From Bacillus sp. B15-48 (GTDB taxonomy: Bacteria; Bacillota; Bacilli; Bacillales; Cytobacillaceae), in NCBI RefSeq assembly GCF_016879755.1, contig NZ_WOFU01000008.1:1-64000 (forward strand): a stretch of 64,000 nucleotides of DNA. The letters are read 5' to 3'. How positions within the stretch are numbered: position 1 is the first letter of the stretch; every line of letters starts with the position of its first letter. Position numbers and translations under genes: made by a program. The notes under the pieces are model-generated. The model searched no databases. It saw nothing but the letters and a program-made list of their open reading frames with translations, and had not been told where the DNA came from. Shown piece by piece: positions 50,290 through 59,643 of the stretch.

Positions 50290-51642
50290 ATGTCCATATC
50301 TTTCAATTATTCAAACGTACAACCATTTTTGCAACAGAGTGAAATTGACAATCTATCTGAATTCGTAAATGTTGCTCATCATATGCTTCATGATAAAAAT
50401 GGCCCAGGCTCTGACTACTTAGGCTGGGTCACACTTCCATATGATTATGATAAAGAAGAGTTTTCGAGAATAAAAAAAGCAGCGAAAAAAATTCAAAAGT
50501 CTTCTGATGCGTTAATTGTTATTGGAATTGGAGGCTCTTATTTAGGCGCAAGGGCGGCGATTGAAGCTCTATCCCATAGCTTTCATAACAAAATGAGCGG
50601 CTTTACGGAGATTTATTTTGCCGGTCAAAATATTAGTTCAACTTACATTTCACATTTATTCGAAATGCTAGAGGGAAAAGATATTTCCATAAACGTGATT
50701 TCTAAATCGGGTACGACAACAGAACCGGCGATTGCCTTCCGAATTTTCCGTGATTATTTGGAAAAGAAATACGGCAAAGAAGAAGCAAAGAACCGTATTT
50801 TCGTTACAACGGATAAGGAAAAAGGGGCGCTGAAGCAGCTTGCTAATGAAGAAGGCTATGAAACCTTTGTGATTCCTGATGACGTCGGTGGAAGATACTC
50901 AGTTCTAACAGCTGTTGGACTGTTGCCAATCGCAACCGCAGGCCTTGATATTGATCAGATGATGGAAGGCGCGAAAGCTGCGGCAGACAAATACAATAAC
51001 CCTGACCTTAAAACCAATCAAAGCTATCAATATGCAGCGGTTCGTAATGCCCTCTACAGAAAAGGAAAAACAATCGAATTGCTCGTAAACTATGAACCTG
51101 CTCTTCATTATATTTCCGAATGGTGGAAGCAGTTATACGGCGAAAGTGAAGGGAAAGATCAGAAAGGATTATTTCCAGCTTCCGTGGATTTTTCAACTGA
51201 CTTGCATTCAATGGGCCAGTATGTTCAAGAAGGCCGTCGCGATTTAATTGAAACGGTGATCCAGGTGGCTAAACCAAAAGTAGAGGTAACGATTCAAGAA
51301 GATCCGGCAAATCTAGATGGTTTGAACTTCTTAGCTGGAAAAACGATGGATGAGGTAAATAAAAATGCCTATCAAGGAACCGTATTGGCTCATGTTGACG
51401 GCGGTGTTCCAAACATGGTTGTAGAATTAGATGAATTAAATGAGTATTCATTTGGCGAATTGGTTTTTTTCTTTGAAAAAGCATGTGGAATCAGCGGCTT
51501 ACTAATGGGCGTCAATCCATTTGACCAACCTGGGGTAGAGGCCTATAAGAAAAACATGTTCGCTTTGCTTGGCAAGCCCGGTTATGAAATCGAAAAAGAG
51601 GCTTTATTGAAACGTTTAAATAAATACTCTATTAATGCGTAG
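50290..51642 (+). CDS. pgi: Glucose-6-phosphate isomerase
   Basis: The 450-residue enzyme has the length of B. subtilis Pgi. Motifs: [83 protein letters not shown] and [30 protein letters not shown]. The ATG at 50290 follows AAAGGGGAAATGAA; the upstream frame from 50230 is not coding. By turning fructose 6-phosphate back to glucose 6-phosphate it closes a cyclic oxidative pentose-phosphate route with the preceding genes. Confidence 0.95.
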   Translation: MSISFNYSNVQPFLQQSEIDNLSEFVNVAHHMLHDKNGPGSDYLGWVTLPYDYDKEEFSRIKKAAKKIQKSSDALIVIGIGGSYLGARAAIEALSHSFHNKMSGFTEIYFAGQNISSTYISHLFEMLEGKDISINVISKSGTTTEPAIAFRIFRDYLEKKYGKEEAKNRIFVTTDKEKGALKQLANEEGYETFVIPDDVGGRYSVLTAVGLLPIATAGLDIDQMMEGAKAAADKYNNPDLKTNQSYQYAAVRNALYRKGKTIELLVNYEPALHYISEWWKQLYGESEGKDQKGLFPASVDFSTDLHSMGQYVQEGRRDLIETVIQVAKPKVEVTIQEDPANLDGLNFLAGKTMDEVNKNAYQGTVLAHVDGGVPNMVVELDELNEYSFGELVFFFEKACGISGLLMGVNPFDQPGVEAYKKNMFALLGKPGYEIEKEALLKRLNKYSINA

Positions 51643-51694
51643 GTGAACAGTACAGTTTGCTGTTCGCCACTCTAGAAAAAGGGGAGGAGTTAAA

Positions 51695-52183
51695 ATGAAT
51701 GTGTTAGATGCTAAAATCATTCATACACATTATGCAATGGAAACATATTTAGATATGTCCAATCATATAAGGATAACAGATTTGCAACTCTCACAAGAAG
51801 AGCGTTTTTTTGAAATGAAGATAGAAATTGAATACTATCGTCTAAAACCACAACACTACTATGATCGTCAAACTAACTATTTCTGGTTGAGGATGTATCC
51901 CGAATTGAATACGGTTGTACTATTGGAAACGGATCGACAGAGCTTATTTGGGGTAAAAGATAAAGATGAACAGGAAGCAACGAAAGAAATGATTGGAGAA
52001 TGGCTGATAAACACTCATGCTTTTAAACATGCTATAAGACAATTAATCAAACAAAAGAAAGCAGAAAATGTTATTTCTGAGAATGAGATTCAAGAGACAT
52101 TAACGACAATCCAATTTTTAGAAGAAATCCTTGAACTCAAAACAGAAGATATTTTAAAAGCCAATGTTGAAAGGTATAATTAA
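51695..52183 (+). CDS. Hypothetical protein at the end of the pgi operon
   Basis: A 162-residue soluble protein with a good GGGGAGG site. It starts MNVLDAKIIHTHYAMETYLDM and has strand-rich segments (QEERFFEMKIEIEYYRL) followed by a helical C-terminal half (IGEWLINTHAFKHAIRQLIKQKKAE). I do not recognise a family. It is 52 bases behind pgi and probably co-transcribed. Confidence 0.6.
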   Translation: MNVLDAKIIHTHYAMETYLDMSNHIRITDLQLSQEERFFEMKIEIEYYRLKPQHYYDRQTNYFWLRMYPELNTVVLLETDRQSLFGVKDKDEQEATKEMIGEWLINTHAFKHAIRQLIKQKKAENVISENEIQETLTTIQFLEEILELKTEDILKANVERYN

Positions 52184-52196
52184 TGATCAATTAAAC

Positions 52197-52254
52197 GTGG
52201 GGACGGACCTGGGGTTCATATTTTTTTGAAACAAAAGATCCGTCCCCGTGTTTC
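52197..52254. repeat. Dispersed GC-rich repeat (copy 2) / hairpin
   Basis: GGGGACGGA / TCCGTCCCC pair across a 33-base loop, then GTGTTTCC. CCGTCCCCGTGTTTC is identical to a part of 2574-2628. It may also end the pgi operon transcript. Confidence 0.6.
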
Positions 52255-52505
52255 CTACTTTCAGACCTCCAGTTATGTTTGGTTGGCGCTAACATTATTG
52301 CCAGGAATCTTTGGGTGTTTTCGTTTTTTTGCTTATATCACAAAATGTGGTGATGAATCATAAAATTTGAGGAGTTTAGGATTTTTTTCGGAAATTATTT
52401 TTGGACATTTTAAGGGGACAGACTGTAGTGTTTTTACTTTGTAAATTATTTCTTATAGAAAAGATTTAATTCCACTATTAAAAATACTCAAAAATTCCCA
52501 ATTGA
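52255..52505. other. Intergenic DNA
   Basis: AT-rich, T-rich DNA with no gene seen. Confidence 0.5.
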
Positions 52506-52536
52506 AAAAGAGCTACCTACTATGTAGCTCTTTTTG
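52506..52536. terminator. Terminator of RDD gene
   Basis: AAAAGAGCTAC-CTACTAT-GTAGCTCTTTT with A and T runs on either side, so it can act on both strands. Confidence 0.88.
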
Positions 52537-52542
52537 ATTGAT

Positions 52543-52953
52543 TTAATTTTTAGACGTATAGATGATTTGAGTGCCTGCAATTAAATCATGCAATGATCGT
52601 TTATCTTTTCGGAAAGCGATCATGAATGCACTGATTATTAACGTAAGTCCAAGAGTAATGATATAAACAAGTGAAGCTAAAATATAACGTTTTAATGTTG
52701 TGCTAATTCCAATTTCTTTGCCATCTGTACGAACAATTCTAATTCCTAATACCTTTTTACCAACAGTAAAACCTGACCATATTACCGGGATAAGGAGATA
52801 ATATAGTAAATTAATGCTATTTACAAATACTTCTGTGGCGATGTCTGATACACCAATTATCATAAAAAGAAGATAAAACGGAATCAGTAATAATCCGTCA
52901 ATAATAATTGCTCCTAATCGAATCCAGAAGCCTGCTGCCTTATGTTCATTCAT
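52543..52953 (-). CDS. RDD-family membrane protein
   Basis: A 136-residue protein with the RDD pattern: GFWIRLGAIIIDGLLLIPFYLLFMIIG (Arg and Asp in the first span), YYLLIPVIWSGFTVGKKVLGIRIVRTDGKEIG (GK motif), then LASLVYIITLGLTLIISAFMIAFRKDKRSLHDLIAGTQIIY (the last Asp). Three membrane spans are expected. RDD proteins have been linked to ion or small-molecule transport, but the exact role is not known. The ATG at 52953 follows AAAGGTAGAA. Confidence 0.87.
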   Translation of the reverse strand: MNEHKAAGFWIRLGAIIIDGLLLIPFYLLFMIIGVSDIATEVFVNSINLLYYLLIPVIWSGFTVGKKVLGIRIVRTDGKEIGISTTLKRYILASLVYIITLGLTLIISAFMIAFRKDKRSLHDLIAGTQIIYTSKN

Positions 52954-53109
52954 GTTATATTCTACCTTTCTAATAGTATGTTCATATAATACTTTTTTTG
53001 CTTCTAATTGCATACAGGAAAAAAATGGTTTTGTTTCTTGCCACCACGTTTAGTTAAATTCGAGGATGGTTGTCATTTTTTCGAATAAGAAAAATATTTG
53101 TGCGCTAAC

Positions 53110-53616
53110 CTAAAAATATTCAGTAAAAAGCGGATGGCTGCTGCTATGGAATTTTTGTTTCGTGCCTGCGCGCCAATTTTTGACTGCTGAGGTGGTTACT
53201 TGTTCAATGGCGGCGATTTCGTTCGTTGTGAACCCTTTTAGGCAGTGGTATAACACCCATTTCGTTTGATTTTCGGTAAGGTTGGCCGACTGGCAGTATG
53301 CCAGCAATTGTTCCTCTTCCAACGGAGAGGAAAGGCATGGGTCTTCAATGTATTCCCAAAATTCTTCTGTTACCTTCGTAGTCGTGTCATCATATTTCCG
53401 ATTGGATGTCAGTTCTGACATCATCCGCCCTTTGATGAATGTATAGGCGTAGTTGGTGAAATTCCCTTTTTCAGGATCGAATCGCTCAGACGCTTCCCAC
53501 AAGCCGATTAACCCAATTTGGAAAAATTCTTGTTTATTTGTGTAGATGTTTAGTGAACGAATGATTTGATAAATCATTGGTGTGTATTGTGTTGCGAGTT
53601 GTTCGAAGCTTTCCAT
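53110..53616 (-). CDS. Sigma-70 family factor (SigH/ComX-like, small)
   Basis: The 168-residue protein has sigma region 2: YTPMIYQIIRSLNIYTNKQEFFQIGLIGLWEASERFDPEKGNFTNYAYTFIKGRMMSELTSNRK. Region 4 follows near the end: LTENQTKWVLYHCLKGFTTNEIAAIEQVTTSAVKNWRAGTKQKF. It is shorter than ECF and SigH proteins and resembles the competence-type ComX/SigH group. No anti-sigma gene is adjacent. It may direct a small set of competence or stress genes. The start is preceded by AAAGGGTAC. Confidence 0.8.
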   Translation of the reverse strand: MESFEQLATQYTPMIYQIIRSLNIYTNKQEFFQIGLIGLWEASERFDPEKGNFTNYAYTFIKGRMMSELTSNRKYDDTTTKVTEEFWEYIEDPCLSSPLEEEQLLAYCQSANLTENQTKWVLYHCLKGFTTNEIAAIEQVTTSAVKNWRAGTKQKFHSSSHPLFTEYF

Positions 53617-53916
53617 GAAGTACCCTTTCAGAAAGCGCGCTTTGCTAATGGATTCCCGGGTACTTTCACAATATCGAGATGCACAGCGTTAAGCGAACGA
53701 CTCAAACTTAGATTTCAGCTGCATTTTTGGCTTTAGACTGACTTTTTGCGGTGAAAAGTGATTTTTACTAAGAAAAAAGCTCACTTTTTACATTTTTAAT
53801 CGTATCGGTTCGCTAGCTGAATTTTTGTAGGAGAAAACAAACTCACATAGAAGTGGAAGGTGTTGGTTTTTTTATGCCAAAGAAGTACCAATCAATTTCC
53901 TTGAAAAGGGCGGAGA
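53617..53916. other. Upstream region of the small sigma factor gene
   Basis: No gene that I trust. It holds repeated parts such as CTTTTTGCGGTGAAAAGTGA and AAAAAGCTCACTTTTTACA. A short plus-strand frame near 53875 (MPKKYQSISLKRAERNKIF) runs across the next repeat and may be a relic. Confidence 0.4.
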
Positions 53917-53947
53917 GGAACAAGATTTTTCGGGGCGTCACAGTGAC
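53917..53947. repeat. GTCACAGTGAC repeat, copy 3 (core only)
   Basis: GAACAAGATTTTTCGGGGCG followed by TCACAGTGAC. It matches the last 30 bases of the post-dnaB element at 6410-6439 and 37860-37889, with A in the middle of the palindrome. Confidence 0.65.
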
Positions 53948-53977
53948 TTTTTTTATTTTTTTTTACTTAAATTTTTA

Positions 53978-54014
53978 TTTCTCGATAAAATCTCAACATT
54001 TTTCGTCTATGATG
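53978..54014 (+). promoter_or_regulatory. Two-component operon promoter with direct repeats
   Basis: TCTCGAT (53980) and TCTCAAC (53991) are 11 bases apart, the usual spacing of OmpR/PhoB-type response regulator half-sites. A TATGAT -10 follows at 54008, with no -35 consensus. This suggests activation by the operon's own regulator. An almost identical box is at 36017. Confidence 0.6.
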
Positions 54015-54079
54015 AGAGTATGGTATTCGTTAAGTGATCTATAACAGAAATGTTCAATATGGTTATTAGGAGCAACTCA

Positions 54080-55450
54080 ATGAGAAGAAAGCTGAAAGTA
54101 AAAAGCATTTCAATCAAACTTGGAATTCTTTTCAGTGCGATTTTCATCGCTTTATTGTTTATTGTAGGTTCAATTTTATATGGGGTTTTTACGAATTTAT
54201 TTGTTGATTATATTAAACAGGACCTAATTGTTAGAGGGAATAATCACGCGAATGTATTGACCACACAATTTCAACAGGAAACGATACAGCATGTAGTTGA
54301 AATGGAAACAGGGGTATTCACAAATGTTTTGATTACCGATGCAAATCAGAAGATATTGGATTCCTCCGTCGTACCTGATACTGATATGCTGGCCCATCTC
54401 CTTCCGGTCGATGAGTCACATTCGGGGGGAATGATTGAAGAGGATTGGAAAGAGCATGATTATCTTATTTCGGTTTCGCCAATTGGACAGGGCTATGGTT
54501 ATGTATACATGTATTATCCAACAAGTATTTTAAGGGAAATTGTTCTTGTGATTAATATCATTATGATTGTCACTGGGCTAGGTATTGTGTTATTGGCTTT
54601 TGGACTGATTGGTCTTATGTCAAAAATGATAACAAAACCATTAATCTTGATGAAAGAAGCAACAAATAAAATGGCATTGGGAAAATACAAACAACAAATC
54701 CCTGTTAATGGTGAAGATGAAGTCGCTCAACTCGGCAAATCAATTCAGTCATTAGGTGAACAGCTGAAAGAATATGAAGATAGCCGTAATGAATTTCTCG
54801 CGACTGTTTCCCATGAACTGCGCACACCATTAACGTATATCAAAGGGTATAGTGATATCCTCAACAAAGGAATTGTTAAAAGTGAGGAAGAAAAAGCAGA
54901 GCTTTTAGCAATCATTAATAAAGAAGCGAAACGAATTTCCTTTCTCGTCAATGATTTATTTGATATGAGTAAGCTTCAAGTCGGCGAGTTTACGGTAAAT
55001 AAAGAGCTAGCTAATCTTACACCGATTATTAAGAAAGTCATTACAAATCTTAAACCTGAAGCAGACAAAAAAGAAATTCAATTTCTTACCTATTTATCAG
55101 ATATACCCGATATCCATATGGATCAGCAAAGAATGGAACAAGTCATCTATAATCTTGTAGAAAATGCAATTAAATATACAAATGAGGGAACGATTTCGGT
55201 AAAAACAAGCGACATGAATGATTTGATTAAGATTGAAATTAAAGATACGGGGATTGGCATTGCTGACGCAGAACGAGAGAAGATTTGGGAGCGTTTTTAC
55301 CGCATTGACCAATCGCGGACGCGAAAATCCGGTGGCAGTGGCTTGGGCTTATATGTCGTCAAAAATATCATTGAAGCTCATAATGGCGATATCAGAATCG
55401 AAAGCAAAGAAAATGAAGGTTCAACCTTTACTATCTATCTTAAAAAATAA
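54080..55450 (+). CDS. Sensor histidine kinase (copper island)
   Basis: The 456-residue kinase has a first membrane span at about 13-38 (LGILFSAIFIALLFIVGSILYGVF), an outside sensor domain of some 130 residues, a second span (IVLVINIIMIVTGLGIVLLAFGLIG), HAMP, then HisKA with VSHELRTPLTYIKGYSDIL and the ATPase blocks NLVENAIKYTNEG, DTGIGI and GGSGLGLYVVKNI. The ATG at 54080 follows AGGAGCAACTCA; the ATG at 54050 is before it. The kinase gene comes before its regulator, the reverse of most Bacillus pairs. Neighbouring genes suggest sensing of copper or envelope redox stress. Confidence 0.92.
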   Translation: MRRKLKVKSISIKLGILFSAIFIALLFIVGSILYGVFTNLFVDYIKQDLIVRGNNHANVLTTQFQQETIQHVVEMETGVFTNVLITDANQKILDSSVVPDTDMLAHLLPVDESHSGGMIEEDWKEHDYLISVSPIGQGYGYVYMYYPTSILREIVLVINIIMIVTGLGIVLLAFGLIGLMSKMITKPLILMKEATNKMALGKYKQQIPVNGEDEVAQLGKSIQSLGEQLKEYEDSRNEFLATVSHELRTPLTYIKGYSDILNKGIVKSEEEKAELLAIINKEAKRISFLVNDLFDMSKLQVGEFTVNKELANLTPIIKKVITNLKPEADKKEIQFLTYLSDIPDIHMDQQRMEQVIYNLVENAIKYTNEGTISVKTSDMNDLIKIEIKDTGIGIADAEREKIWERFYRIDQSRTRKSGGSGLGLYVVKNIIEAHNGDIRIESKENEGSTFTIYLKK

Positions 55451-55466
55451 AGTGGAGCGTATTGAT

Positions 55467-56141
55467 ATGAAGAAAATCTTAATCGTTGATGATGAGTTTC
55501 AAATGAGGAAATTATTAAAATTATATTTACAGCAAGAAAACTACCAAGTGGAAGAAGCGGAAAACGGCAAGGAAGCATACGAGAAAGTTTCCCAAAAAGA
55601 GTTTGATTTAATGATTCTTGATGTAATGATGCCTTTATTGGACGGCTGGGAAACGATTGATCAAGTGCGAAAGATATCGGACATTCCCGTTATTATGTTA
55701 ACTGCTAAAGGCTCTACCCAAGATAAAGTGACTGGTTTGTCACGTGGAGCTGATGACTATTTAGTCAAACCGTTTGATGAAGCAGAATTGATGGCCAGGG
55801 TAAAAGCTTTGCTCAGAAGAACGAAGTCGAAAGCAGAAGAAGAGATGATTCTCCATTACAAAGGTGTTACATTGAATTTTGCTGCGAGAGAGGTAACCTA
55901 TGAAAAAGATAAAATTCCTCTGACTCAGACTGAATTTGACCTTCTTGAAGTCCTGATGAATCATAAAGGAAAGGCATTATCTAGAGAACAGTTGGTTGAG
56001 CAAATATGGGGCATCGAATTCAAGGGCGAAGATCGGACAGTTGATTCCCATATAAGAAATTTACGGGATAAACTAAAAGCCGCAGGAGTAGATAAGTCCT
56101 TTATTAAAACAGTCTGGGGAATTGGATATAAAATAGATTAA
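55467..56141 (+). CDS. OmpR-family response regulator
   Basis: At 224 residues, the receiver domain has KILIVDDEFQMRKLL, the phospho-acceptor Asp in LMILDVMMPLLDGWE, VIMLTAKGS and DYLVKPFDEAEL. The C-terminal winged helix has LTQTEFDLLEVLMNHKGKALSREQLVEQIWG and RTVDSHIRNLRDKLKAAG. GTGGAGCGTATTG lies before the ATG at 55467, 14 bases after the kinase stop. The direct-repeat boxes at 53980, 36021 and perhaps 60035 are candidate targets. Confidence 0.94.
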   Translation: MKKILIVDDEFQMRKLLKLYLQQENYQVEEAENGKEAYEKVSQKEFDLMILDVMMPLLDGWETIDQVRKISDIPVIMLTAKGSTQDKVTGLSRGADDYLVKPFDEAELMARVKALLRRTKSKAEEEMILHYKGVTLNFAAREVTYEKDKIPLTQTEFDLLEVLMNHKGKALSREQLVEQIWGIEFKGEDRTVDSHIRNLRDKLKAAGVDKSFIKTVWGIGYKID

Positions 56142-56152
56142 GGTGAGGATTT

Positions 56153-56398
56153 ATGAAACGGAAACTGCCAACAATCTTATTATTTTTATCAGCAATCATA
56201 GGGGGCTCATTTTTACTATTCATCGTTAAGATGATCTGGTTTCCCCCAGAATCGATGGGGATGATGATGGGTAGACATATGATGGTTCATCATATGTCAT
56301 ACTGGTTCATTCATACTTCTATGCTTGCTGTCATCATAGGTTTTATCGTTCTATTGGTATGGTTGTTTTCTTATCTTATTAAGAATAAAAATAGGTAA
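56153..56398 (+). CDS. Met/His-rich small membrane protein
   Basis: 81 residues: a first hydrophobic span (PTILLFLSAIIGGSFLLFIVKMIWF), a loop very rich in Met and His (MGMMMGRHMMVHHMSYWFIH), and a second span. The loop is well suited to bind Cu(I). AGGTGAGGATTT precedes the ATG, 11 bases after the response regulator, so it belongs to the same operon. I know no named family. Confidence 0.7.
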   Translation: MKRKLPTILLFLSAIIGGSFLLFIVKMIWFPPESMGMMMGRHMMVHHMSYWFIHTSMLAVIIGFIVLLVWLFSYLIKNKNR

Positions 56399-56627
56399 AG
56401 CTGAAAAGTTTACTAGATTTATTAATTTGGTGAGCTTTTTTGCTGTGTTTATGAACGAAAAGGATGGGCAAGAACACTAATCAGTCAAAAATCAAGAAAT
56501 TACGTAGAAATAGATTTTAAACTAAAATCGTTATAATTTTGTCTAAAATGTGAGTGAAGCGGAAACTGCATATTTTCTTCATAAAATTAGTGTATAATAA
56601 ACCACATTGTCATGTGGAGGTATATTT

Positions 56628-57359
56628 ATGTATCAAATTCTCTCCGAAATTAGTCAATTTCTAAGCACTCCTTTTTTTAACATCGTTAATCAGACAAAAC
56701 AAATGCCTCTTCTAGCAGCAGTTATTTTAGGCTTAATCGGGGCTTTAACACCGTGTCAATTAACAGGGAATATTGGAGCAATCACGTTTTATGGGAGTAG
56801 GAGCATTCAAACAAGACATCAATGGGTCGAAATTGGCTTCTTTATTCTCGGAAAGATTGTTGTTTTTTCCATTTTAGGGCTTGCATTCTGGGGATTAGGT
56901 CGCAGCTTCCAGGAAGTTCTTCCTGAGTTTTTTTCCTTAACTAGAAAGTTTATTGGGCCTTTACTAATTTTAATCGGTCTTGTATTTTTGGGGATAATAA
57001 AATTTCACTGGCTTGATCGGATTACAGCGCGCTTGCCTAAATGGGAGAGAGATGGGAAAGTTGGCTCCTTTTTGATGGGAGTTAGTTTCTCGCTTGGTTT
57101 TTGCCCAACAATGTTTTCCTTATTTTTCTTTTCACTCATGCCACTTGTATTAAGTACACCCTATGGAGCTATACTACCGCCAGTGTTTGCCATCGGCACT
57201 TCAGTTCCAGTACTTGTATTTGCAGGAATTATTACTTATATCGGACTTGATGGTGCATTGATGAAAAAAAGTAGAAAGTTAGGAAACGCTGTTCAAAAGA
57301 CAGCAGGGGTGTTATTTATTCTCCTTGGACTGTTAGATACAATCACTTATTGGGGATAA
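56628..57359 (+). CDS. CcdA/DsbD-like membrane protein (possible copper or electron transfer)
   Basis: The 243-residue protein has six spans arranged as two halves: the first has GLIGALTPCQLTGNIGAITFYGS, the second has GVSFSLGFCPTMFSLFFFSL. A Cys-bearing pair of such Pro-Cys/Cys-Pro elements is the mark of CcdA/DsbD transmembrane domains, which carry electrons through the membrane to thioredoxin-like or metal proteins. Members of this group often sit in copper operons. GGAGG lies before the ATG at 56628; the ATG-like start at 56607 is before this site. Confidence 0.75.
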   Translation: MYQILSEISQFLSTPFFNIVNQTKQMPLLAAVILGLIGALTPCQLTGNIGAITFYGSRSIQTRHQWVEIGFFILGKIVVFSILGLAFWGLGRSFQEVLPEFFSLTRKFIGPLLILIGLVFLGIIKFHWLDRITARLPKWERDGKVGSFLMGVSFSLGFCPTMFSLFFFSLMPLVLSTPYGAILPPVFAIGTSVPVLVFAGIITYIGLDGALMKKSRKLGNAVQKTAGVLFILLGLLDTITYWG

Positions 57360-57410
57360 GAACATTTTCAATTAAGTTCTGTTTCTATCATTTCCGATAA
57401 AATGAATAAC

Positions 57411-57457
57411 GGCTATTTCATTTAGATTTTTATTCTAACTTGAAATAGCCTTTTTGA
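57411..57457. terminator. Terminator between converging genes
   Basis: GGCTATTTCA / TGAAATAGCC with a 20-base loop and TTTTT behind it. Confidence 0.85.
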
Positions 57458-57466
57458 ATTTGCCTA

Positions 57467-57883
57467 TTAATTATGTCCGTGTTCTTTGTGCTGTTCTGGT
57501 ACTTCTTGTTCTTGTTGAACGGGCTGATTTAAACTGGTTATTGTATCTGGTATAGCTGTCATGACAAGAACAATTGAGAGTAGGGAAGATATAAGATAAA
57601 CCCAGGCTGCAGGGCGGTCTCGAAACCATTTGCGCTTTGCAACAATAATAAACCATACCGATAAGGCCAATGAGACAAGCAAAAATATTAATCTAATTGT
57701 TGGTGGCATTGCTATTAAGCCAGCGCCCAACGAAGTCAGACCGAGTGCAATCAGGAGCGTATGCAGCCAATGATGGGAAGAAGCTATTATGGCAAACAAT
57801 ACAGAGCCAGCTGCTTTGATGAAAGTTCTTTCCTTTTTAGAATGCGAATGATTATGGTTGGAATGATCATGCTTCTTAGTCAT
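57467..57883 (-). CDS. His-rich membrane protein, unknown (copper island)
   Basis: 138 residues. The N-terminus is MTKKHDHSNHNHSHSKK and the C-terminus ends EQHKEHGHN, so both ends can bind metal. Between them are three or four spans (VLFAIIASSHHWLHTLLIALGL; IRLIFLLVSLALSVWFIIVA; AAWVYLISSLLSIVLVMTAIP). It may be a metal-buffering membrane protein of the island. No family name is known to me. Confidence 0.65.
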   Translation of the reverse strand: MTKKHDHSNHNHSHSKKERTFIKAAGSVLFAIIASSHHWLHTLLIALGLTSLGAGLIAMPPTIRLIFLLVSLALSVWFIIVAKRKWFRDRPAAWVYLISSLLSIVLVMTAIPDTITSLNQPVQQEQEVPEQHKEHGHN

Positions 57884-58104
57884 ATCTCTGCCTCCAGCAA
57901 ATAATTATTATATTATGAAAAAAACCGAAAAAAGAAGAGGCGATCTTGCTATTAAGTGGTGCAACATAGATGACATGTATTATTCCTGCCTTTCTTTTTC
58001 AAAGTAATATTATTAACTCTCTATTAGTTTAAATAATGAATATGAAGAATTTATGGATATATAAAAAGAATGCGGCTATTGACTTCCGCAATCTTTGTTG
58101 GTGG

Positions 58105-59643
58105 TTATTCAGGTTTATTATTCGCATTTGGATCTGGTGTAAAATTTGGCTCAAATCCATCATATTTGACGAGGTCGACCATTCCAGCGGTTGCGTGGTG
58201 TAAATCATGACAATGGAAGAGCCAGTTTCCAGGGTTGTCAGCTTTAAATGCAATTACATACTCGTCTCCAGATTTTAAATTAAGCGTATCCTTTATAATT
58301 GGAGATCCTTCTAAAGGCGTTCCATTTTTACTTAACACTTGGAAGAAATGTCCATGTAAATGCATCGGGTGATCCACGCCAGCCGGTGAGTTATTGACCA
58401 ACGTGACTTTAACCAAATCCCCCTTACTAACATTCAGCCCATCGATATCTGGGAAGGACCTACCGTTAATGCTCCAAATATTTTCCATATCATTTCCGTT
58501 CAGGTCCATTTTGTATTCAATATCATACTCTTGGTCGAGCGAAAATCCATCATCTATTGCCCCGCCATAATTTGCAAAATCAAATATTGGTAAGTTTTCA
58601 CTTTGATTGGATTGATCTTGTGAGTCACTATTGCCTTCATATTGAATAACAGCCTTCATTCCTTCCGTACCTTCCATATCCCCATGGCATTCTAGATACC
58701 ATTCACCAGGATTATCTGCAGTGAACTCAATGTCATAGCGCTCTCCAGGAGCAATAGCAATTAATTGATCCTTAATTTCTTGAGGTTTGTTTAATTCTTG
58801 TCCATCGATAGCGGCTACTTTAAAGGTATGGCCGTGAAGATGAATATTGTGAGACATATAGCCGACATTCGCCAAACGAATGCGAACCGGTTCCCCTTCT
58901 TTTACTTTTAAAGGTTCAATGGCCTCATCGCTTTTTCCGTTCATGGTGAAAATGTCATAGATGGACATATCGTGCCCCATTTCTCCCATTTCATTGTGTT
59001 CCTGGTTCCCATCATCCATTCCGCCCATGTTGCTATGATCCATGCCAGCCATATTTCCGTTCATAGAATCAGAGTCTTCTTGATTACTCATCCATTCATC
59101 TAACATAAGCGTAAAATCTCGATCGTATGTTTTTTCTTTTGGTTCAACAATAAAAGAACCGTAAAGCCCTTTATCCATCTGATTGACAGCCTCTTGATGG
59201 GAGTGGTACATATAGGTGCCTGGATGTGTTGCTGTAAATTCATACGTAAACTTTTCTCCTGGTTGGACTGCGTTTTGAGTCACACCTGGAATACCATCCA
59301 TTTCATTCTCAAGGGGGATTCCATGCCAGTGAATGGAAGTAGGCTCAGACAATTCATTTGTAAGATTAATTTTCACCTTTTCTCCTTCCTGAACACGGAT
59401 TTCCTCTCCAGGAACTGACCCGTTAAATGTCCAAGCACTGATTGTGACTTCACTGTTTAACGGATGGCTAATCTCTTTAGCAACAAGATTAATTTCTTCT
59501 CCAGAATCTTCTACATTGTTATCGTCTTGATTTGTTTCTGTGTCCTCTTGGTTTGTGTTTTCTAATTCTCCACTTTGACCAGAGGAGCAAGCAGATAGTA
59601 CCAGGAAGATTGTGGCAATAAATACGATTAATTTAAGCTTCAT
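58105..59643 (-). CDS. Multicopper oxidase lipoprotein
   Basis: At 512 residues, a lipoprotein signal (LIVFIATIFLVLSAC) is followed by acidic linker and cupredoxin domains. The copper-binding motifs are all visible: PTSIHWHGIPLENEMDG, HPGTYMYHSHQEA, VDHPMHLHGHFFQVL and the T1/T3 site NWLFHCHDLHHATAGMVDLV. A Met/His-rich loop (MNGNMAGMDHSNMGGMDDGN) lies near residues 200-225, as in CueO/CopA-like cuprous oxidases. It would oxidise Cu(I) or phenols at the outer surface. GGAGGTATTCTA supports the ATG at 59643. The lipid anchor fits the Lgt/LspA paralogs nearby. Confidence 0.94.
   Translation of the reverse strand: MKLKLIVFIATIFLVLSACSSGQSGELENTNQEDTETNQDDNNVEDSGEEINLVAKEISHPLNSEVTISAWTFNGSVPGEEIRVQEGEKVKINLTNELSEPTSIHWHGIPLENEMDGIPGVTQNAVQPGEKFTYEFTATHPGTYMYHSHQEAVNQMDKGLYGSFIVEPKEKTYDRDFTLMLDEWMSNQEDSDSMNGNMAGMDHSNMGGMDDGNQEHNEMGEMGHDMSIYDIFTMNGKSDEAIEPLKVKEGEPVRIRLANVGYMSHNIHLHGHTFKVAAIDGQELNKPQEIKDQLIAIAPGERYDIEFTADNPGEWYLECHGDMEGTEGMKAVIQYEGNSDSQDQSNQSENLPIFDFANYGGAIDDGFSLDQEYDIEYKMDLNGNDMENIWSINGRSFPDIDGLNVSKGDLVKVTLVNNSPAGVDHPMHLHGHFFQVLSKNGTPLEGSPIIKDTLNLKSGDEYVIAFKADNPGNWLFHCHDLHHATAGMVDLVKYDGFEPNFTPDPNANNKPE

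Noticed and set aside
53853-54044. 63-codon plus-strand frame starting near a GAAGGTG site
   Set aside because: It crosses the GTCACAGTGAC repeat, a poly-T tract and the kinase promoter box; I keep it only as a possible relic.
55233-55466. Extended N-terminus of the response regulator
   Set aside because: It would overlap the kinase ATPase domain; the receiver domain starts exactly at the ATG at 55467 behind GTGGAG.
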